From assembly GCF_900102965.1 (NCBI RefSeq), contig NZ_FNGM01000001.1, forward strand, positions 912,294 to 976,293: 64,000 bases of DNA, in the 5' to 3' direction. Source of the DNA: Paenibacillus jilunlii. GTDB taxonomy: Bacteria; Bacillota; Bacilli; Paenibacillales; Paenibacillaceae. A model generated the notes under the pieces. That model saw only the letters and a program-made list of their open reading frames with translations, made no database searches and was not told the origin of the DNA. Positions 8,241 to 16,847 of this stretch are shown piece by piece. Position 1 is the stretch's first letter. Every line of letters starts with the position of its first letter. Made by a program: the position numbers and the translations under genes.

Positions 8241-8309
8241 ATGCCTTACACAATGGATGTAAATGTTGCAAAAAATCAAGCGGTTGTAAAAGCTTTTGGA
8301 CTAAATTGA
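8241..8309 (+). CDS. Possible 22-residue peptide gene
   Basis: A short frame opens with MPYTMDVNVAKNQ and ends in AFGLN, with GGGGGAC 4 bp ahead of its ATG and a strong terminator 36 bp after its stop. An inverted repeat (TACCATTT 8183-8190, AAATGGTA 8211-8218) lies upstream. The region is AT-rich compared with both neighbours. No homologue recognised; it could equally be the 5' scrap of a lost gene or a small RNA. Confidence 0.35.
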   Translation: MPYTMDVNVAKNQAVVKAFGLN

Positions 8310-8344
8310 AGAAGATGTCCCGGCATATACACTAATATTCATAA

Positions 8345-8374
8345 AAGACGGTTCTATGGAGCTGTCTCTTTTTT
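8345..8374 (+). terminator. Rho-independent terminator
   Basis: AGACGGTTC (8346-8354) pairs with GAGCTGTCT (8359-8367), G-U allowed, around loop TATG, then CTTTTTT. It closes the esterase transcript or the small peptide gene before it. Confidence 0.8.
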
Positions 8375-8483
8375 GATTAATGATTAGGAAGTTATGATGT
8401 TTTTCTGTTGTGGGGAAACCAGCCGGATTCAATAGCCTTTTTTCAACTAACGCTTGCGAAGAAAGAAGCAGATGAACGATATT

Positions 8484-8667
8484 GAGTGGAAAAAGGGAAC
8501 TTATTTCTCTCAGAAATCAACAATAGTAAGTTTTAAGTGGAAAAAGGATGTTTAATTGGGTCATATTCCCTAATAAGGGGCGAAATGAGCTGAATTAGTT
8601 ACCCTTTTTCCACTTAACCTGCGGAGAACAAGGGAATCGGGCAAATCAGTTACCCTTTTTCCACTTG
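8484..8667. repeat. Four copies of an AAGTGGAAAAAGGGTAACT element
   Basis: Two direct copies (8484-8501 GAGTGGAAAAAGGGAACT; 8535-8547 AAGTGGAAAAAGG) are followed by two inverted copies (8597-8616 and about 8648-8667, both AGTTACCCTTTTTCCACTT). They sit in a gene-free stretch (8375-8835) between the terminator and the GH42 gene. The inverted arrangement could fold into large hairpins. No transposase is present. Confidence 0.75.
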
Positions 8668-8835
8668 GAATTACTGAAGGACACGTAAAGGGTTCCCCGC
8701 AGGTGTTAACGCTCGGACATCTTGCACGAAATACAACAAATACGGACTTTGTAACCTCCAAGACCCTTATTCCCGCCAGGGTGCTGTGCCTAATAAATCC
8801 GGTTTTATTTCGGGTTCAGCCAGTTTCTTGAAACT

Positions 8836-10890
8836 TTAATAGAGCACCCGAACTCCAAATCCCTCCAGCTCACAAGTGCCGGAGAGGGTTTCACCTGTCA
8901 GCAGATCGGTTTTATGCTCTTTGAGCGTAATAGTTACGGCTTCTTCGCTGTAGTTCAACAGGAATGCATAGCCGGACTTATCATTGCTGCGGATTTGCAG
9001 TTCCACTTCCGGGGGCAGCTCCAGCCATTCATCAGCAGGGGAGCTAAGATTCAGGCTGTCTATGATTTTATAGGCTGCTTCTGCATTAAAAACGGCTCCG
9101 TAGTACCAAACTTCACCCATGCCCCGCCGGTTTCGGGTAACCGCAGGTTTGCCGGCATAATAGTCAGACGCGTAGGTGCCCATGACCTCTATAGTGTCCT
9201 CTTCCACATGAAGAATATCGTTAAAAGCATCCGCACTAGTAAGTGCCTCAGGATCATTTCCCCAGCGGATAGAAGTCGGCAGGCGGGTGCCTTGGATCAT
9301 GGTGAATTCTTCAACGGTGATTCCGCACAGATCCCTGGCTGCGCCGGGAAATGGCCGCATATAGCACTGTCCGCGGGTATCCTTGTATCCGGTCCGGCAG
9401 CCAAAAATAAGTGTTCCGCCTTGCTGCACATACTGATCAAGCAGTCCGGCAGTCTCATCGCTCATTATCGCCGGATGCGGGTAGATCAACACCTGATACG
9501 GAATGAGGTCCTTAAGCGTGGTCTTGCTGCGGATGTAGAGGACATCATTCGGGATATGCCGCTTTTGCAGCGCCTTGAACCACTCCTTGTTGCTCTGCCA
9601 CATGAACGGTCCGTGCCAGACGTCGTATTCACCGTCCCATTCATTGTCGTAATCACGCACAATGGCAACGTCCGCCTGATTACGGGTGCCTGTAATATGC
9701 TTGCCTGCTTCAGCCAGCTCCCGTCCAATCTGTGCGGCTTCCCTGACTCTGCGGTTCGGCTGGTTGTGATAATCATTCAGGCCGTGCCAGTAAATCTCAT
9801 GGCCCCTCGTTGCCGTCCGCCAGCGGAAGTAGAGCAGCTTGTCCGCTCCATGGGCAATGGACTGATAGGTCCAGAGCCGCATTTGCCCCGGTTTGGGTGA
9901 AGGCATATTCATACGGTTAACCCAGCCGCCGGGGCCGGATTGCTGTTCCATAATGCAGAAGTTCGGGCTGATGGAGCGGACCGCCGACAGCGAGAGACTC
10001 CAGCTCCGGTCCCGCAGCGGCTCTGCTTCTTCCGGGTCCGTATGAATGCTTGCGAACTGAGGATAGGAGTCATAGCTGAAGAAATCAAGGAGCTTCTCAT
10101 TCAGCTCATGACTATCCAGATGACCGAACAAGCCATTGGTGGTTACCCATTGGGAGGGGGCCAGTTCACGGATGATATCTGCCTGGATTTTGGCAAAAGA
10201 AATCGTATTATCCGAAATAAACCGCTTCTCATCCAGCGCCTGATGCGGGTTAGGCTGTTTGGCTGTAGGCGTGGGACGCGGCAGAAAGACCTGTGACCAG
10301 CTGGTGTAGGTCTGGTTCCAGAAGACAGTCCCCCAAGCGTCATTCAGCTGATCCAGCGTTTCGTATTTAGCCTGTACCCACTGCCGGAAGGCCAGGTGGT
10401 CACTCTCCGAGTAGAACACATTGATTTCGCAGTTCAGCTCGTTGTCAATCTGCCAGCCGGCTACACCCGGATGATTGGCATAATGCTGCGCAAGCTGTCT
10501 GGTGATTCCGGCACAGAGCTCCCGGTACTTAGGGCTGCTGTAATTGTAGTGGCGGCGCATACCATGCTGCAGGACAACTCCCTCATCCGTAACATTCAGG
10601 ACTTCCGGATAACGTTCGGTTAGCCAGGCGGGAGGCGTGGCAGTGGGTGTGCCCAGAATTACCTTCAGTCCATAGCTGTGGGCCAGACCAATAGCCTTGT
10701 CGAACAATTCGAATTGGTAGACACCTTCCTCAGGTTCAAAGATGGACCAGGCAAATTCGGCCAGGCGGACAATTGTGAATCCGGTTTCAGCCATCCGCCG
10801 GTAATCGTCGGCCCACAGCTCCTCCGGCCAGTGCTCGGGGTAGTAACATACGCCAAGCTCAAAGGGTTCATTTACGACAGGTTTGCTCAT
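8836..10890 (-). CDS. Beta-galactosidase, GH42
   Basis: 684-aa intracellular glycosidase (no signal peptide) hydrolysing terminal beta-galactosides from imported oligosaccharides. The TIM barrel starts at GVCYYPEHWPEELWADDYRRM. The acid/base is Glu151 in WQIDNELNCE and the nucleophile Glu315 in FCIMEQQSGPGGW. The trimerisation domain (about 395-600) and a C-terminal beta domain follow, as in the usual GH42 length of about 680. Start 10890 is chosen because its mRNA has GGAGG 6 nt ahead; a TTG upstream at 10902 lacks this. Divergent from an AraC-type regulator that probably controls it. Confidence 0.93.
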   Translation of the reverse strand: MSKPVVNEPFELGVCYYPEHWPEELWADDYRRMAETGFTIVRLAEFAWSIFEPEEGVYQFELFDKAIGLAHSYGLKVILGTPTATPPAWLTERYPEVLNVTDEGVVLQHGMRRHYNYSSPKYRELCAGITRQLAQHYANHPGVAGWQIDNELNCEINVFYSESDHLAFRQWVQAKYETLDQLNDAWGTVFWNQTYTSWSQVFLPRPTPTAKQPNPHQALDEKRFISDNTISFAKIQADIIRELAPSQWVTTNGLFGHLDSHELNEKLLDFFSYDSYPQFASIHTDPEEAEPLRDRSWSLSLSAVRSISPNFCIMEQQSGPGGWVNRMNMPSPKPGQMRLWTYQSIAHGADKLLYFRWRTATRGHEIYWHGLNDYHNQPNRRVREAAQIGRELAEAGKHITGTRNQADVAIVRDYDNEWDGEYDVWHGPFMWQSNKEWFKALQKRHIPNDVLYIRSKTTLKDLIPYQVLIYPHPAIMSDETAGLLDQYVQQGGTLIFGCRTGYKDTRGQCYMRPFPGAARDLCGITVEEFTMIQGTRLPTSIRWGNDPEALTSADAFNDILHVEEDTIEVMGTYASDYYAGKPAVTRNRRGMGEVWYYGAVFNAEAAYKIIDSLNLSSPADEWLELPPEVELQIRSNDKSGYAFLLNYSEEAVTITLKEHKTDLLTGETLSGTCELEGFGVRVLY

Positions 10891-10971
10891 TATAACCTCC
10901 AAAGGCTCATTTGTATTATTAAAAATATGCTTTATTCCGGTAACATATCTATTGTATTATCAAGTGAAATG

Positions 10972-11010
10972 AACAATATATAACAATATATTGCTTTCAT
11001 ATAACGATAT
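10972..11010. promoter_or_regulatory. Phased AACAATAT half-sites in the GH42/AraC divergent promoter
   Basis: AACAATATAT occurs twice in tandem (10972-10981, 10982-10991) and AACGATAT again at 11003. Starts are 10 and 21 bp apart, so all lie on one DNA face, as AraC-family monomers prefer. A CAATATATTG palindrome (10984-10993) is included. Confidence 0.45.
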
Positions 11011-11051
11011 TGCTAGATTGTTGCATAGCAAGGAGGGGAGTTGTTCGTCTA

Positions 11052-11894
11052 ATGAATAAGCAATGTTATCTGCCAAAACCGGCCTACACCAAATATGTAT
11101 GTTATCCGGAATTTCTGGGTCACTACAGCAACTTCCCGCAGCATGCGGAGAGAAGATCGGAGGGACTGCTCAACAGCTATAATCTACATTTGATTTTTGC
11201 CGGGGAAGGTTATGTGTTTCATGAAGGGGAACGGATTCCGATGGGGAGAGGCAAAGGATTTCTTTTCCCCAGAGGAGCTTATCAGCAGTACGGTTCCGCT
11301 CTGAGCCAGCCCTGGGATGTACGCTGGGTTCATTTTGGAACCGGGCTGCCGCTGCCTTTGCTGGAGATGGTTGATCAGTCGCGGGGCTACTTTTTTACAT
11401 TTGATCCGGATGCCGGGCTAGAAAGCTTATTCGAAGAGATGTACCGGCTGGGCATGTCCTATGAAACCCGCTGCGAACCGCGGTTGTCGGCGCTGCTGTA
11501 TGAAATCCTGATCACCTTGCTGCAAAATTCCGAGCCGCAGGACGGTGCTGTCTCCCTGGAGGTCCGGCATTCCATCCGCAATGCGGCGAATATTATCCAC
11601 AGGGAGTGTGCCGGAGCCTGGACGCTGGAGAGTATGGCCCGGCTGTCGGGTTACAGCAGCTATCATTTTCTGCGTCTGTTCCGGCTGATTATGGGCAAAA
11701 CTCCGAATCGCTTTTTGACGGACTGCCGTCTGGCCAGAGCCAAGCTGCTGCTTGTATCGACCGGTTTCTCCGTTGCGGAAATCGCACACCAGACCGGTTT
11801 TGCCCAATCGAGCTATTTCATAAAAGTATTCCGGCAGTTTGAGGGAATGCCCCCCAACCAATACCGCCGTGCCTTCGGAACCGCTACAAATTAA
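11052..11894 (+). CDS. AraC-family transcriptional regulator
   Basis: 280 aa. The N-terminal cupin-like sensing half (about 15-140) contains the effector-pocket pattern NLHLIFAGEGYVFHEGERIPM. The C-terminal double helix-turn-helix (about 180-280) contains WTLESMARLSGYSSYHFLRLFRLIMGKTPNRFLTDCRLARAKLLL and FSVAEIAHQTGFAQSSYFIKVFRQFEGMPP. The ATG at 11052 follows AAGGAGGGG at a slightly long distance. Divergent transcription from the GH42 gene makes it the likely local sensor of a galactoside, activating beta-galactosidase. Confidence 0.9.
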   Translation: MNKQCYLPKPAYTKYVCYPEFLGHYSNFPQHAERRSEGLLNSYNLHLIFAGEGYVFHEGERIPMGRGKGFLFPRGAYQQYGSALSQPWDVRWVHFGTGLPLPLLEMVDQSRGYFFTFDPDAGLESLFEEMYRLGMSYETRCEPRLSALLYEILITLLQNSEPQDGAVSLEVRHSIRNAANIIHRECAGAWTLESMARLSGYSSYHFLRLFRLIMGKTPNRFLTDCRLARAKLLLVSTGFSVAEIAHQTGFAQSSYFIKVFRQFEGMPPNQYRRAFGTATN

Positions 11895-12014
11895 CAGATT
11901 ATTGCAATTTTCAACAGAAGGTTACAAATTGCAACCAATGGTTACAAATTGGATACAATTACCTCACCTTCAACCTCTATAATAATCCTAGTAAATCTTC
12001 TTGGGAGGAAATTA

Positions 12015-14675
12015 ATGAGAAAGCATAGAACTACATATATCGCATTGTTGTTAAGTACTTTTATTATTGGTCAAATGTCTGTTTACCCTGCATCTGCCGC
12101 TCCGGCAGCAGCAAACAACGCCGGTTCGAAGGTAACTGCAGCTCCTGCTGCCAGCGCCGCGCCTAAGAATCTGGGGTCCATCCCGCTGGAGGCGGGTGTC
12201 AAAGCTACGTTAGAGGATGTTAGTATCTGGTCTCAGTCCGGCGGGAATATTTTGACCTATACGCTGAACTATTCCAACACAGGCGGCAGCAACGCAAGTC
12301 TGAACCATTATTTTTCGAGAGTGGTTACTTCCGGAGGCTCCGTTATTCCAGGCAACCCGGTGACCGCCGATGCAGCTAAGAACAAAGTAGTTTCCAAACA
12401 AACCGAACGGGTGACCTACTACGTCAACATTGGCAAAATCAATTCACTGAAAGGCCTTAAAGTTACAATGTATGTATGGGACCCCAAAAGCAAAGGTTAC
12501 CTGAGACATGCCGGAGCCCTTAGTCTTCCGGCTAATTATTCTCCGAGTGCAGTGAGCGGCCAAAGACAGAACATAACCATCAGTAATATTCCTGTCTCCG
12601 CAGCCTCTGAATCCCTACAGATCTACAAGTATGGCGGCAAGGTATTCGCAAAGGTTGGCATCAACTTCAGCAATGAGGGGAATAAGGTTCTCACGGACCC
12701 CGGCTATACCGCATACCTGATGTCTGCAGGCGGAACTGCATTCGAGCTGGCGCTCGACAATTCGATGGCTGGATATAAAATTCAGCCGCTAGAGAAGAAA
12801 ACCATCTATTACGTGACTGAAATTCCGCCGTACCTGAAGACCGACAACATGAAGGTGCAATATGTCCAGAGGGATGAGACGCTTAAGTTTGAACTCCCCA
12901 AATTTTCGTCCAAGCTTCCTGCGGCTGTGACCCCCGATCTGAATGTCGGCAAAGGTGCTATCAAAAAAATCGGCATTAACAGCAATACCATCGAATTGCA
13001 GTTGACTGGCGCAAATGTCTATGGGGAAGATGCCTCAGGGGTATGGACTTTCCAGTTCCGGCTTAAAAATGCCGGCAAACAAGCAGTTGTTCTGCCTTCC
13101 TATGATCTTTCGGTTAGAACTGCTAAAGGCACAACTTTCCCGATCAGCTCCAATGGCGTGAGCGGAGTGAGCTTGAAACCCATGGAAGAAAAAGTGGTCC
13201 AACTTACCGCTCAGATTCCGCTTGAGGTCGAGCAGAACTCCCTGAAGCTGCAAATGATTGAATCGGTCAGCGGAAACAGCAGCGGCAATGCGCCTGGTAC
13301 GCCAGCACAAGGAACACCAGGGACTTCGGGATCAACACCTGAGGGATCAGGAACTGGTGGAGCCGCTGGAACCGGAGGTTCTAATTCTCCAGGCACAACA
13401 ATCTCTCCAAGTGCTACGGCTAAGCTGTCTATTCCTGTCGCTTATTTCGCCGTTCCTTACACACTCCGTGCGGACACGCAAAAAGCTATGAATTACCGGA
13501 TCACCAATCAATATGGCACGTTCGACTATAGCTTGATGTCTCTCCAGCGTTTTCCATGGAAAAATGACGACATTCTGATCGCCAAGCTGAATATCACCAA
13601 TACACAATCGGTGAACCTTACCTTACCTGATCTTAAGGGCGCTCTAAAATTGGACAACAACGACTTGTCAGCATCTACGGACCTGTTCATGGAGAAGGAA
13701 GCTTCCTCCATTGCTCCAGGGAAAAGTGCAGAGGTATATGTGTTCAGCAAAATTCCTTATACTACGGATTTCAAATCAACACGGGTGAATCTGTACTCTG
13801 TAGTGAAAGAAGAAAATGTGCCATTCCTGTCGTTGAACACGAGCAGTGTAACAGATGCCGTATACAAGGTTGACAGAGGCGGCAGCTATACCATTGTCGG
13901 TAAAGGTAAAAATGCCAAAGTGCAGGAGAACAAAACAGTCATCTACCAAGGGATTAACTCCAATATTGTTTATACGGAAATGTTCTTGAGCAGTGAAGAG
14001 AAAAGACAAAGCAAAATGGCCCGCCTTCAGGCCTACTTTAAAACCGCAGACGGACAACTGTATGAGACCACTCCAGTACAGCCGGATATGGCGGCGACAC
14101 CTGGCGGCAAGCAGCTGGTTACGTTCTGGGCGAAGCTCCCGAAATCAGTGGATGCCTCGGATGTTACACTCTATTTGGGACCTGGCATCAACGGGAACAA
14201 GTTTACAGAGGCTGGACAGGAATCCACAGGCTTCATCAATGTCTCTGCACTGGAACTTAGTCCGCAGTACATTACGCCGGTTAACAATTTGTCCAAGGTT
14301 ACACTGTATCCTTATACCTTATCCGTTCTTAACTCAGAAGGCCGCAATGCGCGCGGCAGCGATACCATCAATATCACCATGAATTACAGCCTGCTGCGTG
14401 ATATCAGCTATGATGTCGGTTCTTTCGACCACAAGCTTGTGCTCAAAATGACCGATCCTTACGGACAGACGCAAGAGAAGAGCCTCACGCTTGGAACGGA
14501 TCTGACGGAAGGGGACAACAACAGATACTCTGTGTCCTTCAGCAGCGAGGCCTACAAAAAGCTGGCTGGCGGAACATACTCCATCAGACTGTATGATGAA
14601 TTCCAGGGCGAGCGGATCGAACTGGCCAACCAGGCGTATACCTTGAAGATTGAAAGAGCGACAACCAGTGATTAA
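12015..14675 (+). CDS. Large secreted protein of unknown function, linked to an ABC exporter
   Basis: 886 aa with a clear Sec signal peptide (basic MRKHR, hydrophobic core, cleavage near ASA-APAA at about 33-35). The rest is beta-rich with no catalytic motif I recognise. Two halves, each built of immunoglobulin-like segments (repeated endings such as KKTIYYVTEIPPYLKT, EEKVVQLTAQIPLE, AEVYVFSKIPYT), are joined by a Gly/Ser/Thr-rich linker at about 418-465. GGGAGGA precedes the ATG at 12015. It is immediately followed by ATPase, FtsX-like permease and HlyD adaptor genes, suggesting an accessory partner, adaptor or substrate of that exporter at the cell surface. Function unknown. Confidence 0.72.
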   Translation: MRKHRTTYIALLLSTFIIGQMSVYPASAAPAAANNAGSKVTAAPAASAAPKNLGSIPLEAGVKATLEDVSIWSQSGGNILTYTLNYSNTGGSNASLNHYFSRVVTSGGSVIPGNPVTADAAKNKVVSKQTERVTYYVNIGKINSLKGLKVTMYVWDPKSKGYLRHAGALSLPANYSPSAVSGQRQNITISNIPVSAASESLQIYKYGGKVFAKVGINFSNEGNKVLTDPGYTAYLMSAGGTAFELALDNSMAGYKIQPLEKKTIYYVTEIPPYLKTDNMKVQYVQRDETLKFELPKFSSKLPAAVTPDLNVGKGAIKKIGINSNTIELQLTGANVYGEDASGVWTFQFRLKNAGKQAVVLPSYDLSVRTAKGTTFPISSNGVSGVSLKPMEEKVVQLTAQIPLEVEQNSLKLQMIESVSGNSSGNAPGTPAQGTPGTSGSTPEGSGTGGAAGTGGSNSPGTTISPSATAKLSIPVAYFAVPYTLRADTQKAMNYRITNQYGTFDYSLMSLQRFPWKNDDILIAKLNITNTQSVNLTLPDLKGALKLDNNDLSASTDLFMEKEASSIAPGKSAEVYVFSKIPYTTDFKSTRVNLYSVVKEENVPFLSLNTSSVTDAVYKVDRGGSYTIVGKGKNAKVQENKTVIYQGINSNIVYTEMFLSSEEKRQSKMARLQAYFKTADGQLYETTPVQPDMAATPGGKQLVTFWAKLPKSVDASDVTLYLGPGINGNKFTEAGQESTGFINVSALELSPQYITPVNNLSKVTLYPYTLSVLNSEGRNARGSDTINITMNYSLLRDISYDVGSFDHKLVLKMTDPYGQTQEKSLTLGTDLTEGDNNRYSVSFSSEAYKKLAGGTYSIRLYDEFQGERIELANQAYTLKIERATTSD

Positions 14676-14716
14676 TGGATAAGCAACCGATATCAAAGTA
14701 CAAAAAGGAGCAGCTT

Positions 14717-15442
14717 ATGTTGCGAGTGGAGAATATATCACATACGTTTAAAAGCGGCAGTGAGGTGACGCCGGTGCTTCATAACATCAGTTTTGAGGTT
14801 CACCAGGGCGATATGGTCGCCCTGCTGGGCAGCTCGGGCTCCGGCAAATCCACGATGCTGAATTTGATGGCGGGCCTGATGAAGCCGACGGAAGGTCATA
14901 TTTATATTGCCGACCAGGATATTGTCAAGATGGGGGAGAACAAGCTGGCGGTATTCCGGCGCAAAAATATCGGGTTCATCTTTCAGGCTTATGAGCTGAT
15001 CACCAGCCTGACGGTACGCGAGAACGTAGAGCTGCCGCTTGTCTTCCAATCGGTTTCACCGTCGGTCCGCAAGAAAAAATCGCTTGCCCTGCTGGAGGCG
15101 GTGGGTATCCCGGACAAATCCGAGTTGTTTCCCTCTCAGCTGTCCGGGGGCCAACAGCAGCGGGTCAGTATAGCCCGTTCGCTGATTACGGAGCCGTCGA
15201 TTATCTTTGCGGATGAGCCTACCGGTAATCTGGATACCACAACAGAAGAAGAGATTATTAGAATATTAATTGACTTGAACAAAAAAATGAAAACTACGTT
15301 CATTGTTGTCACGCATGAGCCTGAGGTGGCGCAGCGTATGCAGCGTATCTTTACGCTTCGTGATGGCCACATGATTACTGAAAAACGCGGTACCGCTGAA
15401 TCAGAACCTGCAGAGGGGGTCCCTGACAGTGAGAATTCTTGA
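14717..15442 (+). CDS. ABC transporter ATP-binding protein (MacB/LolD type)
   Basis: 241-aa nucleotide-binding subunit. Walker A GSSGSGKST, Q-loop FIFQAYELIT, signature LSGGQQQRVSIARS, Walker B IIFADEPTGNLD and the switch His in VVTHEPE are all present. The sequence pattern belongs to the FtsE/LolD/MacB group that drives FtsX-type permeases. Start 14717 has GGAG 7 nt upstream; the longer frame from 14675 would touch the previous stop. Its 3' end overlaps the permease gene by 14 nt. Works with the next two products as a tripartite exporter or mechanotransducer. Confidence 0.9.
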   Translation: MLRVENISHTFKSGSEVTPVLHNISFEVHQGDMVALLGSSGSGKSTMLNLMAGLMKPTEGHIYIADQDIVKMGENKLAVFRRKNIGFIFQAYELITSLTVRENVELPLVFQSVSPSVRKKKSLALLEAVGIPDKSELFPSQLSGGQQQRVSIARSLITEPSIIFADEPTGNLDTTTEEEIIRILIDLNKKMKTTFIVVTHEPEVAQRMQRIFTLRDGHMITEKRGTAESEPAEGVPDSENS

Positions 15443-16817
15443 TGTGACCCGTTTGGCATGGGGCCAGATTAAACGGAGAAAGGTTGTAACGGGTCTGTGT
15501 ATGCTGGGGCTCTCTATCGGCTGTTCGGCTATTGTCGTTGCCTTGAGTCTTGGCGACTCTGTACAGAGCTATGTCAGCCGTGAAGTCACGGCCCAGTTTA
15601 AAATGGATGAAATTACCGTGATGCCGAATGAAGGAGTATCGCAAGGCGGCGGCCCAACCGCGACCAAAACAGGGGCCAATTCGAATGTCGGAAAGCTGAC
15701 TGAACAGAAGCTGGATATTATCAGGGGACTCAAGCATGTTACGGCTGCCGCCCCATTTCAAGATGCAGGATACTTTGAACTCTTAACCGCTGACAACAAA
15801 ATATCCAACTTCAACTTAGTGGTGACTGACCTCAGCCTGCTGACCAAATATGATTTTTCTTTTCAGCAAGGTGTGCCCAGCAAACAAATAGGCAGCGTAG
15901 TGCTTAACTACGGCGCCACGATTGGGCTTATGGATATAGAAACCCAAAAGAAGCTGATGGAGAGTTTGAGCAGCAATTCCTATGACCCTGAAGTAATGCG
16001 GCAATATGATGAACTGTCCAGAATGCCTTCAAATTTGTACAGACAGCAGGTTCAATTTAGACATAGTGACTACGAAACTTCAACCGGTGGCGTGAAATCC
16101 TACCTCAGCTCCCAGCTTCAAGTGGCTGGCATATTGAAAAAAGCGGATGGCATGAGCGCTGATCAAGCCATGTATGATAAGAAGATTTATGTATCCCAAG
16201 AGACTTATGACAGGCTGAAGGATGAATTCAACATAAAGCCGGAAAAACCCGAAATGGGTCAAACCTACAATCAAGCGCTCATCCGGGTAGATAGCCAGGA
16301 TAATTTACCGCAAGTAGAGACACTGATTAAGAAGCTGACTCTGAACACGAGCAACAACCTATATCAACTGGAACAGCTCAAGTCCCAATTTGCCATGTTC
16401 AAAATGGTAGCTTTAGGAGTGGGCGGATTTATCCTGATTATTGCTTCCATCTCCATCATCGTTGCTATGACTATGTCTACGCACCAGCGGCGGCGGCAGA
16501 TCGGGATTATGAAGGTGCTGGGCTCCAACATGAGGCAGATCCGCACTATGTTCATCATGGAGGCTGCTTTGCTGGGCTTTATGGGGGGAGTGCTCGGGAT
16601 TGGTTTTTCATATCTGATTGTGGAGGGCATTAACAAGCTCGTCAGCAGCTCTGGACAAATGACAATGGGTACTGGCGAGAGTCTTGTCGTTTCAATTCCG
16701 CTGAACTCAATTCCCGTTGGTATTGTTTTTGCAGTATTAACCGGGGTGTTGTCAGGGATATATCCGGCAATCAGTGCAGCAAGAACCAATGCGCTTACTG
16801 CGATCAAACGGGATTAG
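15429..16817 (+). CDS. ABC transporter permease, MacB/FtsX type
   Basis: 462 aa with GTG start (ribosome site AGAGGGGGT). One N-terminal membrane helix (about 22-42, VTGLCMLGLSIGCSAIVVAL) is followed by a large extracytoplasmic domain (about 45-320). Three C-terminal helices follow, including MVALGVGGFILIIASISIIVAMTMS, the conserved RRRQIGIMKVLGS coupling segment and the final IYPAISAARTNALTAIKRD. This is the canonical MacB/FtsX layout. Encoded between its ATPase and a MacA-like adaptor. Confidence 0.9.
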   Translation: MRILDVTRLAWGQIKRRKVVTGLCMLGLSIGCSAIVVALSLGDSVQSYVSREVTAQFKMDEITVMPNEGVSQGGGPTATKTGANSNVGKLTEQKLDIIRGLKHVTAAAPFQDAGYFELLTADNKISNFNLVVTDLSLLTKYDFSFQQGVPSKQIGSVVLNYGATIGLMDIETQKKLMESLSSNSYDPEVMRQYDELSRMPSNLYRQQVQFRHSDYETSTGGVKSYLSSQLQVAGILKKADGMSADQAMYDKKIYVSQETYDRLKDEFNIKPEKPEMGQTYNQALIRVDSQDNLPQVETLIKKLTLNTSNNLYQLEQLKSQFAMFKMVALGVGGFILIIASISIIVAMTMSTHQRRRQIGIMKVLGSNMRQIRTMFIMEAALLGFMGGVLGIGFSYLIVEGINKLVSSSGQMTMGTGESLVVSIPLNSIPVGIVFAVLTGVLSGIYPAISAARTNALTAIKRD

Positions 16818-16847
16818 CCATTTTTAAGCTGAAAGGAAGTCACAGGA

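Noticed and set aside
8570..8761. 63-aa minus-strand frame with repeated SGKRVT
   Set aside because: It is produced by the AAGTGGAAAAAGGGTAACT repeats; no ribosome site or family pattern.
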